From Polytrichum commune (Eukaryota; Streptophyta; Polytrichopsida; Polytrichales; Polytrichaceae): a DNA stretch of 60,000 nucleotides. The stretch is taken from the NCBI GenBank assembly GCA_950295325.1, contig OX485807.1, forward strand, positions 32,213,666-32,273,665, read 5' to 3'. The position numbers and the translations under genes were made by a program. Under the pieces are notes generated by a model. The model saw nothing but the letters and a program-made list of their open reading frames with translations. It had not been told where the DNA came from and did not search any database. Numbering within the stretch: position 1 is the first letter of the stretch; the number at the start of each line of letters is the position of its first letter. Of the stretch, positions 25,871 through 37,512 are shown one piece after another.

Positions 25871-26435
25871 TGAAACAACCAAAATTTTGAAAATATGTCG
25901 GATTTACATAAATACAACATATGTGTCTATTGAGTTCAGATAATATGTCTAGTGACATAGATACAAATGTTTTGATTTTGTGATTTAATTGAAGTCTAGT
26001 TTGTAGTCTATGCAAATGCCGTGAATGGCTCCCATGATACATGCTCCAACTATATTAGATACCAGCAAGAAAATCTCCTTGAAGCTGCTAGGGTTGATGT
26101 GCCGATCCAACACTGCACTAAAGACACTGAAGAAGAGGTATTATTGCATCAAAGAAAAGACGAGGCGAGGGCTTTACATGAATTCCAAAGTTGCTTCCTT
26201 CAGCAGACTGTCTTTCACTTGTACATGCAATCTTTTCAATACATCAAGGCTGGTTCCTTCTATCGATCTCAAAGTTGTGCAAGGAAGAGAATACCAAGCA
26301 TTTTTATGACCAATGGAAGCGTTTAGGGTGTTATTTGGATACTTTCCTCTCTGCACCCTGTTCTCATAGGATATGAAACACCGAATTAATTAGTGTGAGA
26401 TGATTTAGCAAATTTTGAATTATACCTATAGTCAT
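25871..26435. other. Spacer with short unmatched ORFs
   Basis: Plus-strand ORFs at about 26021-26326 overlap in two frames and show no domain. Near 26327 the sequence GGGTGTTATTTGGATACT is the inverse complement of the end of the related repeat copy at about 49.15 kb, so the left end of that dispersed element may begin here. Confidence 0.4.
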
Positions 26436-26650
26436 TTGCCTCATGATATTCAAAGCTTGCATGAGTATCTCATTCATTATCAAAATGAAAATTCTCCTAC
26501 TCATTTAATGATCATATTGGTTATTGAACCTAGAATGGTTAGCATATTTTGAGCACCTAGTCCACTCACTTTTAAACACTTGTCTATTTTAGTGTACGTT
26601 CTTAGATCCTCACGTAACCACATACCAATCAAATGCAGGTGTCCAGACTA
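26436..26650. repeat. Dispersed repeat family A, copy 1
   Basis: It shares with copies at about 48.93-49.16 kb and 56.69-56.91 kb the blocks CCTAGAATGGT, GAGCAC-TAGTCCA or AACTCCAATCTC, CTTTTAAACA, and AACCACATACCAATCAAA followed by AGGTGTCC. All three copies run in the same direction. With the GGGTGTTATTTGGATACT at 26327 it may form an element of about 320 bp with inverted ends. Confidence 0.7.
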
Positions 26651-27993
26651 TTGCAAAGTTCGATTGTGAGAGGCACATCTACCTTACCTTGCTTGCTCCA
26701 TCTTCTAGAATCCTTTCTTTGAAATGGATTGTGACAATCTGTGCACAAGCGGCAGATGTTCACAATGCATGCATGTGTGTGAACTTCGGCGTGAGGAGCT
26801 AGCTGAGTCAAACCACACGCATACGTAGCTTGTCGACAGACACTTGGACCTTGTTATAAAGATCCCAGTCGAAAGCATGGAAGCAGCTTGCCTTCAGCTT
26901 GCAACGTAACTTTGCACTGCCTGCACAAAACTTGGGAAAGTTGTAACTTGTAAGCACACTTTTGGAGTCACTTGAGAGTCTCCTCCAGTCTCCTTCCTCC
27001 ATCATTCGGAAGGCTTCTTATAAAGGTCCTGGATTTGAGCACCTGATGATGGTTCCATCCTACTACTCTTTGACATAAATTAGATCTTAATAGATCGGCA
27101 CGATCAACCGAAAAGCTCATGCTCAACTAGACTGTGTGATCCATGGTGGAGAACGTCGTATAGAGAATCGTGTATTTGGCTTTGTGATAGACAGATCGAC
27201 CGATTTCATGTAAGTCAGGAATCTGCGACAAAGTTCATGCTTCCAATTCAAGCTCATCATCACATCAGGATATATGTGGAAACGTTTGAATCACACATTG
27301 ACTGTGAAGAAGTTCTCTGAATTTGATTTGCTCAAGTGCACACAGGACAGTTTCCATGCACGTCTCTTTTCTTTAGAAAGTCTCTTACAATTCGATTGCT
27401 CGGCACTTTTTCATAACGTTATTTAGTTACATTTGTAGGTTGGGTGGGGCCAGGAATAAGCCATATACTATTTGGAATGACTGGTTATATCACTTAAAGG
27501 CGGATAAACGTCCATCCGGTACGAACGCCCACTTCCACCAAACCAGAACTTAGAAGAAGTAACATATCATGCTTATTTATCTTAATTGATAACATCTCTA
27601 CTTATCTCTACTTATTCTCTCTTACTAATTGATTTAGTCTGATAAACTCGGGTGAAACACTATCATTGATATTATAAAAATAAAATGGTTTATAGCAGTT
27701 GAATAATGTTAGGCTAGAAAGAGAATAATGCTTGGGTTATGTGCAAATATTCGAAGCATTGTTATTTTTGTGCATAGGATCACAATGTTTTTTGTAGTCT
27801 TATAGAAAACCTTACATGAATGTGAAGAGAGTTCATACTGCATTGCGAATATAGCATAGCTACATATATAGATAGATAGATAGATAGATGACGAAGCCAG
27901 CTGTAATTGATCATTAAACTTAACATTATACAATTCTTTCGTGGAATTCTGTTTCTAATTAGAAAATCAGAGGTTGCCTTTTCGACAAAACTA
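26651..27993. other. Intergenic DNA
   Basis: No supported gene. A 65-codon minus-strand ORF at 26808-27005 begins at ATG and is not AT-driven, but I recognise no family. A short GATA-type microsatellite lies at about 27870-27889. Confidence 0.45.
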
Positions 27994-28355
27994 CACTAAA
28001 TAGGATATTTAATGTCATATGGTATTTTATGTCACTATTTGGATGACTCTTCTTATAAATAAGTGAACAAATATTGTCATGGATGATGGACGAGTTCGTC
28101 CATTGGACAAAATCCTGCCTTCTCTAGTCAACAACTTGTGATGAAATATTGTCATGGATGAGTAGAATTTGGATGAAAAATCTCTTTGTGAGTGACAGTA
28201 ATTTGAACACTGTAAATATGTAAACCCCTAAAGTTTCTACAAGGAATGACAAATAATTTGGGGTAACATTTGATGTTGGTGACACTACACTGAAGTTTAC
28301 AATTAGTATTAAGAAAGACAATTAGAATTGATGAAATTGAATATCATATTTAGTG
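27994..28355. mobile_element. CACTA-type miniature element, complete
   Basis: It begins CACTAAATAGGATATT and ends AATATCATATTTAGTG, giving inverted ends that differ at only one position over 16 bp. Both sides are flanked by TA (CTA before, TAG after). The CACTA...TAGTG ends are those of the CACTA (En/Spm) superfamily. An inverted partial copy of its left half lies at 39997-40161. No transposase is encoded. Confidence 0.78.
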
Positions 28356-30172
28356 TAGTCAGATTCCTAAAAGGCTCTTTGCCCCTTCTCTACCTTATTC
28401 ATAGATTCACATTCGATACATGAATACCTTATTATGCACAGTCTAAACTCTGCAATGTCATTCCTTTCTTATATTCGAAACCTTAGGGAATGGGTGTTCT
28501 CATTTTAAACCTTACTCCTTATTGTGAAGTTATATTTTGGGCTTCGATATTAAAATAAACCACCAAAGAAATTAAATCATGTGCACACATGCATCACATT
28601 GTCATCATTGTAATTAATGTCATTATTGCAATGTTGACTTTGTGTTATTTCATAATGTCATATATTACACTAATTTTCTTTTATCAAGCAATTTTGTTAA
28701 CATTGCATAACTCCTTAATATCATGTGCACTTTGATTGCCACAAGCATGACATTCTAGAGTTTAGAGTGTACTATAAATGTACATATACTAATGCCTCCT
28801 TCCCACGTGACTTTAGCTAAGCCTAAAAGTTGGTTCTAAAAACATGGCCTTCACACCATCGACACTATCTAGTCCCGAGCTTAGTTGGCAAATGATGTGG
28901 CATGGTTTAAAAGTGGAGGTTTTAAGCCTCAAGCACCGACCCTCCTATCAATACCTAAACATGAGGCAAGAATGTAAGACCTTTAAAAATGTCGCCTCCT
29001 ACCCTTGTGATTGGTCACTTTTAATCTTAGCTATGAGGGCACAAACAACTTCATTAACAAAAACCGATGATAAGATAGATGAATAATAAGACATTTGGCG
29101 TGGGACAAAAACTATCCAACATTCTGACATTGCTTGGTAGACAAAACAATGAACATGCATGAAATCTACTTAACTAAAACCTAGAAAACTAGAAAATTTC
29201 TGGAGGAAGTTCTTGTAGGTGCGTTGGGATAGTGGGATGCCTCTGCTATAACCGGGAGAGTTTTGCCCGCTTTTTAGGAAAGACTTTTGTTATTTGGTAA
29301 AGTCAGGTGGGAAAGGGGCATAAGTAAGAGGGTTAAATAAAAGTCTTATTAGAGCACAAATGACTCATCCCAATGGATGAGTCTTACGTGATCATCACAT
29401 CTTCACACATGACGCACCTGCTAGTGTGAAAGGGGTTCATGGCGAATTTCCGTTGACAAGTGGAATAGACTGGTAGCTGCCACGTGTGCCGCCGAGCGTC
29501 GCCTTTGTTTGTTTCTTCGCAGGCTCACATTCAATCCTGCCCTTTTTGCCCCCCATCAATCCGCCGTACTTAAGTTGTCTCCTTCAACTTTGGAAGAAAA
29601 AACGTCACAACATCTGTTCGTTTGAAGTTATTTCGTTGCTCCGCTGTCCATTTCTCAACATCAATTATTTAGAGCTTCGGTGAAATTTGGGTTTGAAACG
29701 AGGTTGGCGAATTTTAGTTGTCGGTTTGAAGTTTCCAGTGCGATAGTGCAGTTTTGGGCCCGCAATCTTGATGGAAGACACTCTTCATGACTGCAGTACT
29801 GAGAATTAATTCTTGATGGTGTGAGTTTTCTTATTCTTTTTCGGTTAAGGTTTTACTTCTGCTCGGAACTTCAATCGACTCAGAAGTTGTGGGATCACTA
29901 ATATTGGGGCCAGAATACTTTGGATCATCGGTCATAAGCTCCTATTTAGCTGACAGAGGTTTTTACTCTTGACTTGGGACGCAAGAAAATGGGGACAAGA
30001 AGTATTAGTGGAAGAATAAAGGTGAATTTTACCTATCGTGAAGCAGCTCCTTCCGAGAATTCGAGGAGTTCACTTTGAAGCTCAAACCACCTGGAGCTCT
30101 AGTAGGAAAAGGTGGAGAATAAATTTAGGCTTTGAGAGTCGGATCTGGGGAGGGTTGAACTTTAGGAAGCAG
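28356..30172 (+). promoter_or_regulatory. Upstream region and probable 5' leader of the patatin-like gene
   Basis: No gene is supported at 28356-29400. From about 29.45 to 30.17 kb the sequence is GC-richer and leads into the patatin start codon, so promoter and leader probably lie here. A TGGAATAGACTGG-to-CACGTG patch near 29460-29486 includes the G-box core CACGTG. Leader introns cannot be excluded. Confidence 0.35.
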
Positions 30173-33100
30173 ATGGGGAGAGAATCGTATACTGAAATTG
30201 ACGGAGCGGTGGACTCCCCTACCGATTCTGTCAGCAGAAATGCAAGCAGATATGCACCTCACAGTGAAACCAACGGTAAGTGATGTTCTCAACCTTCTGT
30301 CACAAAATTCAGTCATAAGTAAAGTTGAGTTTAGTCTTTCTCATCAAGAAAGAGGGGTATGTAGATTTTCGTTTCATCGTCATATATCACATACAGTAGG
30401 ATATGGGGTTATCTAAGGTAACAGAACATTATCAAACGGTTCATGATATTCTAGCAGGTCAAGGATTTGTTTCTTGAAGTCGAGGAGTCTAAGAACTTGG
30501 ATGAGTGGACTGCATGATACATTTCTCAAACTTGTGCTACCAAATTCGGTCAATTGTGAAGTTGAGTTTAGTCTTTGTCATCACTTACTAAGAAAGTGGG
30601 TTATGTAAATTTTCCTTTGATTTCATACACATACAGTAGAATATGGGCTTTTGTGAGGAAACCTAAGTTTATGACACGGTTCTTGACATTTTAGCGGGTC
30701 AAGAATACTAAACAAAAAATTGAGGATATTAACAAATTGAATGAGTGGTCTGTATGATACTTTTCTCAAACTTGTGCTACAAAATTCGGTCATAAATTGA
30801 GTTGGGTTTCGTCATTGTCATTTTCAACTGAGAAAGAGGGTTATGTGCATTTTCATTCGTTCATACACATACAGTAGGATATGGGGTTTTGTAAGGTGAC
30901 CGAAGTTTATCAAACGGGTCTTGATATTCTAGCAGGTCAAGAATATTGTCGAGGATACTACGAAAATCAATCAGTGGACTATATGACTGTCCGCGTTCAG
31001 AGGATATCATGAAAACTAAATGTAAGGACTTTCAGATTATAACCTCACTCAGAATAGTCTTAGAAGTGCAAAATTTGAAAACGAGTTTCTCTTCTTTAGT
31101 CTCTCATGCTATACACTGTGGCTCTGGTTGGTCTTGATCAAGCTGAGTTCTGGAGAGTCTGTCATTTGAAGGATGAAAAACAGAAGAAAATTTTAACTTT
31201 GGAAGTCTACGAAGCCATCGACCCAAGAAGAAATACAATAGTCTTAGACGTGCAAAGTTTGTAGATTGTAATTTTCCTTTTTGAAGATATCCTGGAGAGT
31301 GGCTTTTTCGGGTTTTGAGCGTGCTGAGTTTTGGGGGAGTCTGTCAGGTGTACGATATAAAACACAAGAATCCCAACTTAAAAATTTCTACAAAACCACA
31401 GACCCAAGAAGAACTACAATAATCTTACACGTGCAAAGTTTCTAGACTGCAATTTCTCTTCTTTTAGGCATCCTGGAGAGTTGCTTTGTTTGGTCTTGAT
31501 CATGCTGGATTCTGGGAGTCTGTCAGTTGAAGGATAAAGAAAACAAGAATTAGCAACTCAAGAATTTCTACAAAACCATCGACTCAAGAAAAACTTCAAG
31601 ATTCTTGGACTTTGTAGACTGTACTCCCTCTTTCCTATAGGCGTGCTGGAGAGTTTCTTTTGTTTGGTTTTGATCATGCTGAATTTTGGGAGTATGTCGG
31701 TTGAAAAATATAAAACGCAAGAAATTGAAATTGAGGAATTTCACAAATCCATCGACCCAAGAAGAAATACAACAGTGTTAGACATGGAAAGTTTGTAGAC
31801 TGCAATGATTTTTATTTCTTCAGACATGCTGGAGATATGATGATTGCTTAAGATTTGATCAAGCTTGCCTAAAATGAAATGCACTACCATATTTTAATTT
31901 TTGTTGTCAGGGAGTGCGAGACCGTCAAATCCACTATCTCACTCCAAAAATCCAGCAGATTCTCAAAAGCCCTCCATAATAGCACAAGCAAATGCTGCAA
32001 GCTCTCCATCCGCATCCCATAGCCTGACATATCAAACAAGCTTACAAAATGAAGGAGAAGAAGGGGATGTAGAAGGAACTGCTACAAAACTCAGCAGACA
32101 TTCGTCTTTGGAAGGTGATGGTGAGCATGGAATATCAAGGCTACCTAGCTATGGCGTCGGAGGTGTGCCACTCCCACATTTCAACATCGATGTTGACCAA
32201 TCAAAGCCTGTGGAGCCAGGCCCCTTTGGGAATGCACCCCATTATGGAGATCTGCCAGTGGGTCAAGGTGGTCCTCCGAATAAGCGAAAAATATGTATTT
32301 TGAGTCTTGATGGAGGTGGCATGCGCGGCCTCATTGCAGCACGAATTCTATCTCGCCTTGAGGCAATGTTGCAGGTGCGTTCTTGTTGCAATTGATAACA
32401 ACAATTGAAATTTATGTAAGATGACTAGTCTGGGCCTGTGACACCCATGCATATGAATAAATGTCCGGGCTATCCTCCCCGCACTAACCACACGATATGC
32501 TGCCGTCAATGGCCTTTCGTGTTAAAAGCTTTAAAACGGACGGCAACTGCGTCAACGCCGTGAGCCCTCGCCGTTCCAAATTAAGCTCCAAATTGTACAG
32601 AAGATACAAATATCTCAATCATTTTTCGTCGCAGCACATATTCTCTCTCGCCTTGAAGCAATGCTGCAGGTGCGTCATTGCAACTGACAATTATGCAAGG
32701 TGGCTAGTTTGGGCATGTGGGACCAGTACATATGAATAAGCATGAATAATGTCTAGGGCTATCTCGGCATTGTCCGCTCAACATGCCACCATTAACGGCT
32801 GGCCGTTTTGGAGCTTTGGAACGGAGCTTCAGCAACGCTCATGTGCTCTCCCGTTCCAAAGCTCCAAACATATAACTTATTAACTTAGCCCAGCTTTAAA
32901 TCTGTTGCAGCATGATACTCTCTTTCCTTGAAGATGCGTTGTTGTAACTGACAATGTCAATTGAAAATCATAAGGTGACTAGTTTGGGCATGTGGTACCC
33001 ATGCATATGAATCAATTCTCCGGACCATCCCTGCTCTATCACTCAATATGTCTTTGTCCAGCCATCCGTATTGGAGCTTTGGAACGGACGGCACCTGTGT

Positions 33101-36100
33101 CAACGCCCATGCGCCGTCGCCGTGTCAAAGTTCCAAATTATATAAGATACAGCCAACTGAGTCGTCCGTCGACCATATAGTAAGTAATGGATGAATGGTA
33201 CTAGCCAATCATCATTGTCGAGGTTTGTGGTAGTGATCGCTCCGCATTGTACATTGCTCGAGTGAGGAAGAAGAGACACGTGAGGATAGAAATAAAAACT
33301 AGAAGAAAGAAGGGAAGGCTTTCAAGCAAGAAATTGAGAGATCGGCCATAGGTAGCCGGCAGTTTAGAACGGGAGTTACTTGCCAAAGATGAGGCAATGG
33401 AGACCATAACTTCCACTTCCAGATTCTTGATGAATTCTGCTTGAATCACATTTCAAGATAATTTCCACAATGGTGGAGGTAAACACTTAGATTTACAAAA
33501 GATTCAACAAATCATAGTCATGAGTCCATATTGGTGGCCAACCAAAAACGAGGACATTCAATATCACATGGAAATCATTGGAATGGCAAGAGGTGCTAAA
33601 ATGAGTTTGGATCTCATTGAACCAATATGGAATATCCTGTAGTCAAACCTCCACACCAACCCCAAGCATGCACCGAAAACTTATCGAACTTGGAAAATGG
33701 TGTATCCTAAACAACCAACTCCCGGCCAAATGTCCCGTTGAATTAAATGATAACTGTAATGGGTGATCCTTAGTCTGATGCCTCGGGCAAAGCCAATTCG
33801 CATTGTGTGACGGGTTTGTCGCAGTGGGAATTGATGTTGGATCGAGTTTTTAAAAAAAAAGTGCAGTTACAATGCGCAATCAAAAGTCAAGCCTTAACCT
33901 GTTTGTTTTGCTGAGCAGGAAAAATTGGGAAGCCCGAAGGTAAAGCTATGTGACTACTTTGACTTGCTAGCGGGTAGCAGCACAGGTGCCGTCCTCGCAA
34001 CAATGTTGGTGACTCCAGATGAACAAGGGGAGCCCATCTTCACTGCAGAAGGTTGTTGTAAATTCTACAAAGAAAATGGAAGGTACATCTTCCAGCCACG
34101 GTGGTACGACCCGTTCAATGGCTCAGTACGTCAACTCTACCGACCTAAATACTCGCCCCGGCGATTTGAGACTTTGCTTAAGAAGTACACAAACATACAA
34201 GGGAGGGAGCTGACACTGTTGGATACTCTTAAGCCCACCGTCGTCTCCTCATTCGATATCTCCGAAGCCACCCCCTTCTTCTTCGTGCGACAAGCCGCGC
34301 AAAAGGACCCGAGCCGAAATTTCAGGTACTTTTTTGATCGATGCAGCTGTAAGTTCTTGAAACGTCGGCTGTATACTTGTTTTATACTCCTCCTAAAAGT
34401 TTACTCTTCATAGTTTGAGAAACCAACTATCTTGGAGCTTGGGTCCAATCTTTAGTTCGAAAACTAGGTGTATGAAGGGGTATTTTGAGCCCCACCTTTT
34501 TTAATTGGAAGGATCTGTACTAAGAACATTGTTCCACCCTGCTACAAAATAGCATCAAACAGAGGTGCTCTTTTGTGGCATCCATGGAATTACATTCAAC
34601 CCAAGTACATTATGAAGTTATACTTTCAAGGTCGTGGACAACCATCTGGTGTTTGAAGGTGCATCTTGTTTCTGGTAGGTTAACTTAGCATGGTTCCAAC
34701 AAATACTCCAGATATAGACATGCTATACCTACCAACCTAGCGGCTCCCAACAAGTTCCTAAGCTCAAGTTACACTTTCCCTACGAATTGGAGAAAAAAGG
34801 TTTCAACCCATTGTTTAATTATGGATGGGAGAGGCAAGGTATACAAGAATAGAAGTTCTATGAAACTCGGGATTTTTCCTTCTGAGTTCCCCTCAATCCT
34901 GACCTTTTAGGGATAACCTAAATGTCATTGGTAAGCCGTGTGAATTTTTAATTGAGAACCATCATTGATTTGATTCCACTGGTTATTGGACTCAAGAATA
35001 ACTTGGGTGTCATAGGTTATGGGAAGTTTGTCGAGCAACTGCTGCAGCGCCCACGTATTTCCCTCCAGCATATGTCCAATCAGTGGATGGCAAAACTTCA
35101 GGCACACTCATCGATGGGGGCGCCATTCAAAATAATCCTGTGAGCATCTCTTCAATTCCCAACATGGATTAAATGCAGGGCTGATCTCCAGTCAGGGATT
35201 GAACTTACTTTAAGATTGCTGGACTTATTTTTCTGAGTAAGCTGATAGGGACTTGTATTTCCTAGTTATAGGTGATGGACATGGAACTGACGATTCAACA
35301 TTGTCTTCTTTTTCAATCCAGGCATTGGTCGCTACTACTCATGCAATGAGTAACAGTGATGACTTTCCAGAAGTGAATGGGCTTGAGGACATTTTGGTAA
35401 AAAAAAAATCTTCTACTATAATACGAACACCCATTGTTATACGAAACATTGATCTATAAGTGTATGTGTCCTCCAAAACACGATGCTAAACAATCAGGCT
35501 ACATGAGTTCCCAGTTCTTCCTCATAACCTGTTTATGACGAAAGTGATGCTGCAGGAATTAAATTGCTTATATGAGACTATTTTCAATTGTGGAGTTTCA
35601 GAGTCTCAACAGGTATTGATTTTCATATTGGTGGGGTGTATAACAGATCCTTTCAATTGGTGCTGGCCAGTTGGATCAAAAGCATGACTTGAAGAAAGCT
35701 TCCAAATGGGGCATGACAAAGTGGGTACGCCCCATCATGAACATTATGATGGATGGCACAGCAGGTATGTCTTTGACTTGTTTCAAGCTCAAATGGTCTT
35801 ACTTTTTTATTTTCAAATAAATCAAAAATATTTTCTGATTCATTTGCTGCAATTTTCAAATACCTTCAGCCTCTGTATCCTTTTCTCCGCTTCGACCATT
35901 TGCAGAATCTAAGGTTGTCAAGAAGAGAAATCAATCTATCTCTGGACTTCAAATTCAGTTGCTTATTGAAAACTGTGATTATTATTTTATCTGTAGAAGG
36001 ATTATTAATTTTAACGGTGATGGTCCTCGTTTGTATCAGACACCGTTGATTATCAACTAGCTGCTGCATACGCGGGGAGTAATTGCTCAGAAAACTATCT

Positions 36101-37512
36101 TCGGATTCAGGTATGCAGCTCCCCTGGTCTGATGAATACTAGGTTTTTTTTCCCACTTTTTGATTAAATAGATTAGAAAGTGATGCAGGAGAGGTCAACC
36201 GATTTCAGAAATGGTTTCCTCCTTAACATCTTGTCACTGTGACTCGCACACACAAAGTTTTACTGATTTACACAGTTTTCTTAAGTATGTTTGTCATCAA
36301 AGGATGTGCTCATGAAGCACACTGCGGGTAGCAGTGCTATCTTGTAGTTATTTGCATTGAAAACAAAGTTAGGTCATGTGCATTCAGTTGACACCATTCC
36401 CTATTTTAAGTAAATACTACACTTCCGATGTCCACAAATTGGATTGAAATCTAGTTCTTTTTGGTTCCTAGAATTGGTGAGTGTCAAACCCTTCAGGAAA
36501 TGGTGTTGATCTTGTCACCGTGACTCGCACGTGCTAACTTTAAACTGATTCACACAGTTTTGATAAGCATGTATGTGGTCACCAAAGAATGTGCCCATGA
36601 AGCTCAACATGGTTACCTAGTAGTGTTACCTTGTAGTAATTTGCATCAAAAACAAAAGGTACCTAGTGTATGTGCAACGTAATTGACTCCATTTCCTATT
36701 CTACACAAATAGAGACTCTTCACATTAGGGTGGATTAAACCGAAGGCCTTAACCCAGATCCCATGAGAACTCCAAGTTTTCACCACCTAAGGCCAGAATA
36801 GTGCTTTGATGGATGACCTACCTAGCACTTGTTTTCCGGTGCATCTTATCACTTATGGTTCAAGGTTTATGGTTTATGGTTCTTATCACCTTTGAAAAGA
36901 GGGTGTAGTCTTTGGGGGCCTCTAATTCTTGTGATGCCCGTTTCAGCATTACATGTAGACTTAGACCAACTCGAAGATGAAGCAACACCATAATTCACGT
37001 TGGTGGCAACATCAGAGTCATCTTTCTTTCTTTCTTTCTTTCTTTTCTATTTACTCTTTGCATGTCCACAGACGTAATGAAATGGAATTGTTGATGGTAA
37101 TTGGAGTTGATTGGAGTGTGTGGTGATGCAGCTGTCAGGGTTACCAAACAAGACTGCAATTATGGACTGCACAACTCCCGAGAACATCCATGACTTGATA
37201 CAAATAAGTGACGATCTTCTCAAGAACCAGGCGGTGATGCGAAACTCGTATGGAGAGAAAGTGACACTGGAAGAAACACATGAAGAGCGGTTATCGTGGT
37301 TTGCGGACCAAATGATCATACAGAAGAAATTACGTGAAGAGAAGCCTTCAGATACCCAACCAGGCTCCCAGCATACCCTTCCTCCTTATATAAAGGAAGG
37401 CCTAGGTCCCACCAGCCGCCTTGTCTCTCCTCTGTTTGCACACCTTTTTGAGCAACGGAAGCACACTGATCTACCTGGCCTGGCTGACAAGGCTAGGTCC
37501 CTTCGTTTCTGA
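30173..37512 (+). CDS. Patatin-like phospholipase (acyl hydrolase), eight exons
   Basis: Exons: 30173-30275, 31911-32374, 33919-34325, 35016-35139, 35322-35396, 35647-35764, 36040-36110 and 37132-37512. Phases agree and give 580 residues. The patatin domain starts near residue 161 with the oxyanion loop DGGGMRG (168-174). The nucleophile motif GSSTG has Ser210, and the catalytic Asp358 lies in DGGAIQNNP. Family members hydrolyse acyl esters of phospho- and galactolipids in cytosol or at membranes. After the domain come NYLRIQ and a C-terminal LLKNQAVMRNSYGEKVTLEE block, as in plant pPLA-II/III enzymes. The first 160 residues are a polar Ser/Pro-rich extension, probably disordered. It has no signal peptide by eye. 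Angiosperm pPLA-III proteins replace the nucleophile serine motif with GxGxG; this one keeps it, so it should be catalytically competent. Introns 1, 2 and 7 hold tandem duplications. Confidence 0.93.
30276..30990. repeat. About 240-bp tandem repeat, three copies, in patatin intron 1
   Basis: Markers CAAAATTCRGTCA occur at about 30302, 30540 and 30781, a period of about 240 bp. Shared blocks include AGTTGAGTTTAGTC, CACATACAGTAGGATATGGG and TCTAGCAGGTCAAG. Copies are diverged by substitutions and small indels. Confidence 0.88.
31015..31845. repeat. About 170-190-bp tandem repeat, about five copies, in patatin intron 1
   Basis: Markers of the type AGTCTTAGACGTGCAAAGTTT occur at about 31053, 31240, 31430, 31600 and 31772. 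Shared blocks include ATCGACCCAAGAAGAA, TCCTGGAGAGT, TTGATCATGCTG and GGGAGTCTGTC. It is unrelated in sequence to the 240-bp array just upstream in the same intron. Confidence 0.88.
32336..33180. repeat. Three-copy tandem duplication of the exon 2 end and intron 2 start
   Basis: Units start at about 32336, 32631 and 32907 with GCAGCA, giving periods of 295 and 276 bp. Unit 1 includes the last 39 bp of patatin exon 2 (coding AARILSRLEAMLQ) and the donor at 32374/32375. Unit 2 keeps the same coding-like stretch and an intact CAG|GTGCGT donor. Unit 3 is eroded. The non-coding part of each unit has a TTTGGGCATGTGG block and a foldback built on AGCTTTGGAACGG. Confidence 0.9.
32807..32868. repeat. 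18-bp perfect-stem hairpin in patatin intron 2
   Basis: Arms TTTGGAGCTTTGGAACGG (32807-32824) and its exact inverse complement (32851-32868) enclose a 26-base loop. Units 1 and 3 of the surrounding tandem repeat have less perfect versions at the equivalent place (about 32530-32600 and 33072-33138). Confidence 0.88.
36185..36730. repeat. Two-copy tandem duplication in patatin intron 7
   Basis: The segments at about 36185-36430 and 36478-36720 share TCTTGTCAC-GTGACTCGCAC, CTGATT-ACACAGTTTT, ATGTGCYCATGAAGC and TTGCAT-AAAACAAA. The offset is about 283 bp. The intron also carries a (CTTT)n run at about 37021-37045. Confidence 0.85.

Noticed and set aside
31901-31911. Start of the patatin gene inside the exon at 31901
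   Set aside because: The apparent first codon is TTG within the splice acceptor TTGTTGTCAG. The exon joins in phase to the upstream exon 30173-30275, which has a real ATG.
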